NCBI GenBank assembly: GCA_964390295.1
Contig: CAYMHR010000043.1
Span: 1 to 9,890, forward strand
Direction: 5' to 3'
Source: RGIG3009 sp964390295
GTDB taxonomy: Bacteria > Bacillota > Clostridia > Oscillospirales > Acutalibacteraceae
Length of the DNA stretch: 9,890 nt
Part shown: positions 5,047 to 9,890 of the stretch, piece by piece
How the letters are laid out: each line of letters opens with the position of its first letter
Numbering within the stretch: the stretch's first letter is position 1
Notes under the pieces: generated by a model
Told to the model about the DNA's origin: nothing
Database searches by the model: none
What the model saw: the letters and a program-made list of their open reading frames with translations, nothing else
Made by a program: the position numbers and the translations under genes

Positions 5047-6243
5047 ATGAAAACCAAGGTTGCCGTTGTATTCGGCGGACACAGTGTGGAGCACGAGGTG
5101 TCGGTGATTACCGGCATCCAGGCGTTCAGCGCGCTGGACCGCAATAAATACGACCCCATCGTCGTCTATATCAGCAAGGCCAACCGCTTTTATACCGGCG
5201 AGGTGCTTGAGCATATTGAAAATTACCGCAATCTGGGCGAATGTCTTGCACAGGCAACGCAGGTGCTTCCGCTTTCCACCCCCCACGGTGTCGATCTGAT
5301 CCGTTACCCCGCCAAGCATTTTGGCAACAACGTGGTTGCCTCGTTCGAGGTCGCCATTCCTGCCGTTCACGGCACCAACGTCGAGGATGGAACGTTAATG
5401 GGAATGCTGGAAATGCTCAACGTGCCGTACACCGGTTGCGACGTGACCTCCTCCGCACTGGGCATGGATAAGTTCTTGATGAAATCCGTCTTGCGCGATG
5501 CCGGTATTCCGGTGCTGGATGCCATGGCGTTTTCCGGCAGGGTGTACGCGCAGGACAGCGACAAGGTAATCGGGCGTTTGGAAGAAGCCATCGGCTATCC
5601 GATGATCGTAAAGCCGGTCAACCTCGGTTCTTCCGTCGGCATTTCCCGTGCCGGCGACCGTGACAAGCTAACGGTGGCGCTGGACGATGCCTTCGGCTAT
5701 GCGCCGCGCGTGCTGGTAGAAAAGGCGATCACCCCTCTGCGCGAAATCAACTGCTCCGTGCTTGGTGATTCCGACGGTGCTCGCGCCTCGGTGTGCGAGG
5801 AGCCGGTCAGCTGTGATGAAATTTTAAGCTATCGTGACAAGTACTTAAGCGGTGAAAAGTCCTCTAAATCCGGCGGCATGGCGGATTTGAAGCGCCGTTG
5901 CCCCGCCGACCTTCCCGATGAGCTGACCGCCAAAGTGCAGGCACTTGCCGTAAAGACCTTCCGCGCACTCGGTTGCAGTGGCGTGGCGCGCGTGGATTTT
6001 CTAAACGATCCGGAAACCGGAGAAATTTGGGTCAATGAGATCAATACCATTCCCGGCTCGCTGTCCTTCTATCTGTGGGAGGCGACCGGTCTGCCGTTCG
6101 ACAAGCTGCTGGATGAAATGATCTCGTTGGCATTTAAGCGGCAAAGAAGCCGCGAAGCCCTGCAATTCAGTTTCGATACCAACCTGCTCTCCACGGTGTC
6201 GCTGGGTGGTGCCAAAGGCGCCAAGGGCGGCAAGCTTTCGTAA
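5047..6243 (+). CDS. ddl: D-alanine--D-alanine ligase
   Basis: Ddl joins two D-alanines with ATP to give the dipeptide that MurF attaches to the cell wall precursor. The 398-residue protein has the ATP-grasp layout. The N-terminal segment is VVFGGHSVEHEVSVITG (7-23), with the catalytic Glu of the EHEVS motif. HGTNVEDG (108-115) replaces the usual HGxxGEDG. Then follow MDK (140-142), KPVNLGSSVG (189-198), VEKAITPLREINCSVLG (224-240), ARVDFL (314-319) and NEINTIPGS (330-338). Lys265-Tyr266 in RDKYLS match the KY of ordinary Ddl; Tyr here favours D-Ala-D-Ala over D-Ala-D-Lac. The tail is rich in Gly, Lys and Ala. The ATG at 5047 follows AAAGGTGA (5032-5039). A TTG at 5029 overlaps the previous stop and is less likely. 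It is about 30-40 residues longer than many Ddl proteins. Confidence 0.95.
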   Translation: MKTKVAVVFGGHSVEHEVSVITGIQAFSALDRNKYDPIVVYISKANRFYTGEVLEHIENYRNLGECLAQATQVLPLSTPHGVDLIRYPAKHFGNNVVASFEVAIPAVHGTNVEDGTLMGMLEMLNVPYTGCDVTSSALGMDKFLMKSVLRDAGIPVLDAMAFSGRVYAQDSDKVIGRLEEAIGYPMIVKPVNLGSSVGISRAGDRDKLTVALDDAFGYAPRVLVEKAITPLREINCSVLGDSDGARASVCEEPVSCDEILSYRDKYLSGEKSSKSGGMADLKRRCPADLPDELTAKVQALAVKTFRALGCSGVARVDFLNDPETGEIWVNEINTIPGSLSFYLWEATGLPFDKLLDEMISLAFKRQRSREALQFSFDTNLLSTVSLGGAKGAKGGKLS

Positions 6244-6267
6244 AGCCGCGCCTTGATAAGCAGAGAA

Positions 6268-6301
6268 AACCCCTGCCGCAGACGTATCTGCGGCAGGGGT
6301 T
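6268..6301. terminator. Bidirectional intrinsic terminator between ddl and trpS
   Basis: AACCCCTGCCGCAGA (6268-6282) and its exact complement (6287-6301) make a 15-pair stem with a CGTA tetraloop. It sits 25 bases past the ddl stop and 47 past the trpS stop. On the plus strand the tail is T-rich but broken (TTCGTTTGTT). On the minus strand the stem is followed by TTTTCTCT. It serves two convergent genes. Confidence 0.92.
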
Positions 6302-6347
6302 CGTTTGTTATCGTAGCCGTTGTCACGGCCGGCCTTTGATAATCGCG

Positions 6348-7367
6348 TCAAACCTGCACGAAACCGAGCTTCTTCATCACCTTGCCCAAGGTGCGTCCGG
6401 CAACGTGCGACGCATTCTCCGCGCCGCGCTTCATGAGCGCATCCAGCTGCGCCTTGTCCTTCATGAATTCATCGAACCGCCGTTGAATCGGCAGCAGCTC
6501 GGCGGCAACCGCTTCGCCAACCGCCGTTTTGAAATCGCCATAGCCTCGGCCGTCGAATTCCTGCTCAATCGCCGGAATTTCCTTGCCGGTCACTGCCGCA
6601 TAAATCTCCATCAGGTTGTTGATACCGTCCTTGCCGGGAGCATAACGCACCTTGGCTTCGCTGTCCGTCACCGCACGGCGGAATTTTCGCAAAATGGTGT
6701 CGGGGGCGTCGCGCAACGAAATAAACGCGTTTTGATTTTCGTCCGACTTCGACATTTTCTTCGTCGGCTCCTGCAAAGAACGCACGCGCGCACCGGCCTT
6801 CATGATATACGGTTCGGGAACGGTAAAGGTGTTGGGATGCAGGTTGTTAAACCGCTGTGCCAGATCGCGCGTCAGCTCGCAATGCTGCTTTTGATCCTCA
6901 CCCACCGGAACGTATTGCGGCTGATACAGCAAAATATCGGCCGCCATCAGCGCCGGATACGTGAACAGACCGGCGTTGATATTATCGGCGTGCTTGGCCG
7001 ATTTGTCCTTAAACTGCGTCATGCGCGACAGCTCTCCAAATTGCGTATAGCAAGACAAAATCCACGACAGTTGGGCGTGCTCCGGGACCTGCGACTGAAC
7101 AAACAGCAACGATTTGTCGGGGTCCAGACCGATCGCCAGCAACAGGGCAAACATCTCGCGAATATGCTGACGGAATTTGGCCGGGTCCTGGCGCACGGTA
7201 ATCGCGTGAAGGTCCGCCACCGCAAAGAAGCACTCGAACGAGTCCTGCATAGCCACCCAGTTGCGCAACGCCCCCAGATAGTTTCCCAACGTGGGAGTAC
7301 CGGTCGGCTGAATACAGCTTAACGCGCGAGGCAGGCGCTCGGCGGAGGCGTTCGTTAATTCTTCCAT
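6348..7367 (-). CDS. trpS: Tryptophan--tRNA ligase
   Basis: TrpRS charges tRNA-Trp with tryptophan in the cytoplasm; it is a small class Ic homodimeric synthetase. At 339 residues its length is normal. The HIGH-type motif appears as PTLGNYLGAL (25-34) after SCIQPTG. The tryptophan pocket region is DNINAGLFTYPALMAADILLY (128-148), and KMSKS occupies 204-208. The ATG at 7365-7367 has AAGGAT about eight bases upstream; the frame is open further upstream but only into AT-rich promoter DNA. The leader is only about 30 bases, so there is no room for the T-box riboswitch that controls trpS in many Firmicutes. It is transcribed alone, convergent with ddl and divergent from gltX. Confidence 0.97.
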   Translation of the reverse strand: MEELTNASAERLPRALSCIQPTGTPTLGNYLGALRNWVAMQDSFECFFAVADLHAITVRQDPAKFRQHIREMFALLLAIGLDPDKSLLFVQSQVPEHAQLSWILSCYTQFGELSRMTQFKDKSAKHADNINAGLFTYPALMAADILLYQPQYVPVGEDQKQHCELTRDLAQRFNNLHPNTFTVPEPYIMKAGARVRSLQEPTKKMSKSDENQNAFISLRDAPDTILRKFRRAVTDSEAKVRYAPGKDGINNLMEIYAAVTGKEIPAIEQEFDGRGYGDFKTAVGEAVAAELLPIQRRFDEFMKDKAQLDALMKRGAENASHVAGRTLGKVMKKLGFVQV

Positions 7368-7401
7368 GAAAATCATCCTTATTATAAAAAATCTTTTTCT
7401 T

Positions 7402-7431
7402 ATAATACCACACTTGCGTTGACTTTTGCAA
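7402..7431 (-). promoter_or_regulatory. Promoter of trpS
   Basis: On the minus strand TTGCAA (7431-7426), an 18-base spacer and TATTAT (7407-7402) preceded by TGG give an extended -10 promoter. The start should fall near 7395, leaving a leader of about 30 bases. The -35 region overlaps that of the opposing gltX promoter. Confidence 0.55.
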
Positions 7432-7447
7432 CCAAAAATTGTAATAT
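7419..7447 (+). promoter_or_regulatory. Promoter of gltX-glnS
   Basis: TTGACT (7419-7424), a 17-base spacer and TAATAT (7442-7447) form a plus-strand promoter; TATAGT three bases further on is an alternative -10 with a long 20-base spacer. The predicted start near 7454 leaves about 30 bases before gltX, again too short for a T-box. The -35 overlaps the trpS -35, so the two polymerases would compete. Confidence 0.6.
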
Positions 7448-7486
7448 AGTATATATGTGTATTTCGTAGATTTAAGGAGGCCATTT

Positions 7487-9133
7487 ATGAGCGCCCTGCA
7501 AGAGCTTGCCGATTTGTTATTCCCCGACGTAACGGAAACCCCCGAAGACTGCGAGCGGCGGTATCCGCCGCGTCAGCTTCCCGAAGGTGCGCGTGTTGTT
7601 CGCATTGCTCCTTCCCCCACCGGGTATCTGCATCTCGGCGTATTATTCACCGCCACGGTCAACTTCCTGACCGCTCAGGCATCCAACGGCATTTTTTATT
7701 TCCGTTTGGAGGATACCGACAAAAAGCGCGAAGTGGACGGCGGTGCGGCGGATATCCTCGCCGGCCTGCGTCAATACGGATTAACGATCGACGAGGGCTA
7801 CAAAGCCCCCGGCAAGGAAACCGGAAGCTATGGCCCCTATCGTCAAAGCGATCGTGCTTTCCTGTACCATATTTACGCCAAGGCGCTGCTACTGCAAGGT
7901 CTGGCATACCCCTGCTTCTGCACGCCGGAAGAGCTGGACGCCACCCGCGCCGTTCAGGAAAAGGACAAGCTCCGCACCGGGTATTACGGCAAGTACGCCA
8001 CCTGTCGTTCTCTGACCCCGGAGCAGGCGATCGAAAAGATTCGCGCCGGTCAGCCGTACGTACTGCGTCTGCGTTCACCGGGCGACGAATCCCGTCGCAT
8101 TAAGTTCGACGACGTGATCAAGGGCACCATTGAAATGCCGGAAAATGACCAGGACGTTGTGTTGTTGAAGTCGGACGGCATTCCCACATATCACTTTGCC
8201 CATGCGGTTGACGATCATTTGATGCGTACCACCCACGTCATTCGCGGTGACGAATGGATCGCTTCCGTTCCGCTTCACCTTCAGTTGTTCCGCGTGTTGG
8301 GATTTAAGCCGCCGAAATACGCGCACGTCAGCCCGATCATGAAGGAGGACAACGGCGGAAAGCGCAAGCTTTCCAAACGCAAGGACCCGGAAGCAGCGGT
8401 GCACTTTTACGCCGAGCAGGGCTATCCGGCCGACAGCGTGCAGGAATACCTGCTGACCATTGCTAACAGCGATTACGAGGAATGGCGGCGGCGCAATCCC
8501 GATCAGCCGCGCAGTGCCTTCCCTTTTAATCTGAAAAAGATGAGCGTTTCCGGCGCGTTGTTCGATCTGGACAAGCTCAACGACGTTAGCAAAAACGTGA
8601 TTGCCACCATGGATGCCGACACGGTAACGGAAGCCGTTTTGGCATGGGCCAAGGAGCAGGCACCGGCGTTTTACGACAAGCTCTGCGCCGATTTGACCTT
8701 CACGCGCGGCATCTTCGCCATCGATCGCGGCGGCCCGAAACCGCGTAAGGACCTGGCTCGGTGGAGTGAGGTGCCGGAATATACCGCTTATTTCTTCGAG
8801 CGTCCCACCGAATACCCGTGGCCGGAGCAATTGGAACCGCAAGATATTCGCGCCGTTTTGGAAGCCTATCCCGCCGTCTACGATCCGACACAGGATAAGC
8901 AGGAGTGGTTCAACAGCATCAAGGCACTGTGTCCATCTCTCGGCTTCTGTCCGGAAATCAAGGAGTATAAAAAACAGCCAACCGCTTATAAGGGCCATGT
9001 CGGCGATGTCAGCACGGTGATTCGCGTTGCCGTAACCGGTCGTCGTAACACACCCGATCTGTGCGGCATTATGAGCTTGCTTGGCACCGATGAAATTCTC
9101 GCACGGCTGCGCGCCGCGGTCGAAACACTTTGA
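7487..9133 (+). CDS. gltX: Glutamate--tRNA ligase
   Basis: GluRS, a class Ib synthetase, attaches glutamate to tRNA-Glu. The 548-residue protein has the nucleotide-binding motif APSPTGYLHLG (41-51, the HIGH equivalent), YFRLEDTD (71-78), YGPYRQS, HVIRGDEW (250-257) and the KMSKS counterpart KRKLSKRKD (292-300). The C-terminal anticodon-binding part spans about 370-548. A 37-residue extension before the catalytic core, starting MSALQELADLLFP, is longer than in E. coli-type GluRS, which begins only a few residues ahead of the HIGH region; I recall this form from clostridial enzymes. The ATG at 7487 has AAGGAGG at 7474-7480. glnS follows after 12 bases, so the two are cotranscribed. Whether it is strictly Glu-specific cannot be read directly, but the adjacent GlnRS makes mischarging of tRNA-Gln unnecessary. 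Confidence 0.95.
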   Translation: MSALQELADLLFPDVTETPEDCERRYPPRQLPEGARVVRIAPSPTGYLHLGVLFTATVNFLTAQASNGIFYFRLEDTDKKREVDGGAADILAGLRQYGLTIDEGYKAPGKETGSYGPYRQSDRAFLYHIYAKALLLQGLAYPCFCTPEELDATRAVQEKDKLRTGYYGKYATCRSLTPEQAIEKIRAGQPYVLRLRSPGDESRRIKFDDVIKGTIEMPENDQDVVLLKSDGIPTYHFAHAVDDHLMRTTHVIRGDEWIASVPLHLQLFRVLGFKPPKYAHVSPIMKEDNGGKRKLSKRKDPEAAVHFYAEQGYPADSVQEYLLTIANSDYEEWRRRNPDQPRSAFPFNLKKMSVSGALFDLDKLNDVSKNVIATMDADTVTEAVLAWAKEQAPAFYDKLCADLTFTRGIFAIDRGGPKPRKDLARWSEVPEYTAYFFERPTEYPWPEQLEPQDIRAVLEAYPAVYDPTQDKQEWFNSIKALCPSLGFCPEIKEYKKQPTAYKGHVGDVSTVIRVAVTGRRNTPDLCGIMSLLGTDEILARLRAAVETL

Positions 9134-9145
9134 GGAGGTTCACCC

Positions 9146-9890
9146 ATGTCTGAAGAACGTACCGTTGCCACTGAAATTGGCGGCAACTTTATCCACGATA
9201 TTATTGACGATGAGCGCAAGCCGGACGGCCGATGCTACGGTCAGCAAATTCACACGCGGTTTCCGCCGGAGCCGAACGGGTACCTGCATATCGGTCACGC
9301 CAAAGCCATTTGCATCGACTTTGGAACCGCTGTCAAGTACGGTGGCATTTGCAACCTGCGAATGGACGATACCAACCCCACCAAAGAGGACGAAGAATAC
9401 GTGGATGCCATTCAGGAGGACATTCACTGGCTCGGTTACGATTGGGACGACCGTTTCTACTTCGCTTCCGATTATTTTGAGACCATGTACGAGATCGCCG
9501 TCTCGCTGATTAAAAAAGGATTGGCCTACGTGTGCGAGCTGTCGCCCGATGCCATGCGCGCCAACCGCGGCGATCTGACACATCCGGCGGTCAGCCCCTA
9601 CCGCGACCGACCGATCGAGGAGAGTCTGGATTTGTTTGCGCGGATGCGCGCCGGCGAATTTGCCGACGGTGCCATGACTCTGCGCGCCAAGATCGATCTT
9701 GCCAGCGGCAACTTCAATATGCGCGACCCGGTGATTTACCGCATTAATCATATGCACCACCATCGTCAGGGAGACAAGTGGTGCATCTATCCCATGTATG
9801 ACTTTGCCCACCCCATTCAGGACGCGCTGGAGGGCATTACCCACTCCCTCTGCTCCCTGGAGTTTGAGGCGCACCGCCCCCTGTATAACT
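9146..9890 (+). CDS. glnS: Glutamine--tRNA ligase, C-terminus beyond window edge
   Basis: The first 248 codons of GlnRS are present, open to the right edge; the family is about 550 residues. It charges tRNA-Gln directly with glutamine. It differs from GluRS by the signature FPPEPNGYLHIGHAKAI (39-55, with the exact HIGH box 48-51 in place of the PSPTG type), followed by LRMDDTNPTKE (71-81), SPYRDRPIEESL (150-161), MRDPVIYRI (192-200), KWCIYPMYDFAHP (211-223) and the region around SLEFEAHRPLYN (237-248). The ATG at 9146 has GAGGAGG at 9132-9138, overlapping the gltX stop region. Many Firmicutes lack GlnRS and make Gln-tRNA through GatCAB, so the presence of this gene is a lineage marker. Identity is secure; KMSKS and the anticodon domain lie outside the window. 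Confidence 0.96.
   Translation, partial: MSEERTVATEIGGNFIHDIIDDERKPDGRCYGQQIHTRFPPEPNGYLHIGHAKAICIDFGTAVKYGGICNLRMDDTNPTKEDEEYVDAIQEDIHWLGYDWDDRFYFASDYFETMYEIAVSLIKKGLAYVCELSPDAMRANRGDLTHPAVSPYRDRPIEESLDLFARMRAGEFADGAMTLRAKIDLASGNFNMRDPVIYRINHMHHHRQGDKWCIYPMYDFAHPIQDALEGITHSLCSLEFEAHRPLYN

Noticed and set aside
6336..7322. 328-codon plus-strand open frame across trpS
   Set aside because: It is antisense to a complete TrpRS with all its motifs. The product is Arg/Leu/His/Gln-rich, as expected from reading GC-rich codons backwards.
7368..7486. T-box riboswitch ahead of trpS or gltX
   Set aside because: The whole gap is 119 bases with promoters in it; both leaders are about 30 bases, and no T-box core or terminator hairpin is visible.
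8075..8998. 307-codon minus-strand open frame within gltX
   Set aside because: It is an antisense shadow of the GluRS gene; no promoter, ribosome binding site or recognisable domain.
9140..9874. 244-codon minus-strand open frame within glnS
   Set aside because: The plus strand encodes an unmistakable GlnRS here; the antisense frame is incidental.

Overview
The window looks like chromosomal housekeeping DNA from a fairly GC-rich Gram-positive bacterium, most likely a clostridium of the Ruminococcaceae/Oscillospiraceae kind. The clues are the rpmG-secE-nusG-rplK-rplA order, strong AGGAGG-type ribosome binding sites, vegetative -35/-10 promoters, a GluRS with the N-terminal extension typical of clostridial enzymes, and the absence of mobile elements. 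The taxonomic call is an inference; no rRNA gene is present.

Layout. Positions 1-2484, minus strand: a translation/secretion/transcription operon read right to left from a strong promoter near 2456-2484. Its order is rpmG (L33), secE, nusG, rplK (L11) and rplA (L1, cut by the window's left edge). The two longer intergenic gaps, nusG-rplK and rplK-rplA, each carry an RNA fold resembling the 23S rRNA site that binds L1. Positions 2485-2696 are a divergent promoter region. Positions 2697-6243, plus strand: a tight three-gene operon of an alpha/beta hydrolase, a membrane-anchored MurF-like Mur ligase and a D-Ala-D-Ala ligase, ending at a perfect 15-bp bidirectional terminator (6268-6301). Positions 6348-7367, minus strand: trpS, convergent with ddl. 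Positions 7368-7486: an intergenic region with overlapping divergent promoters. Positions 7487-9890, plus strand: gltX, then glnS, which runs off the right edge.

How the genes work together. The left operon couples ribosomal stalk proteins (L11, L1), NusG and the SecE translocon subunit, probably with L1 feedback on its own mRNA. The middle operon handles D-Ala-D-Ala dipeptide synthesis and a Mur-type ligation. In that ligase the usual N-terminal UDP-substrate domain is replaced by membrane segments, so it may not be the housekeeping MurF; this is the most interesting protein here. The right part is an aminoacyl-tRNA synthetase cluster (Trp, Glu, Gln). A dedicated GlnRS means the cell can charge tRNA-Gln directly.

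No tRNA, rRNA, CRISPR array, insertion sequence or phage gene was seen. I see no clear evidence of an entirely new system. The membrane Mur ligase operon and the paired L1-site mimics are the best leads.
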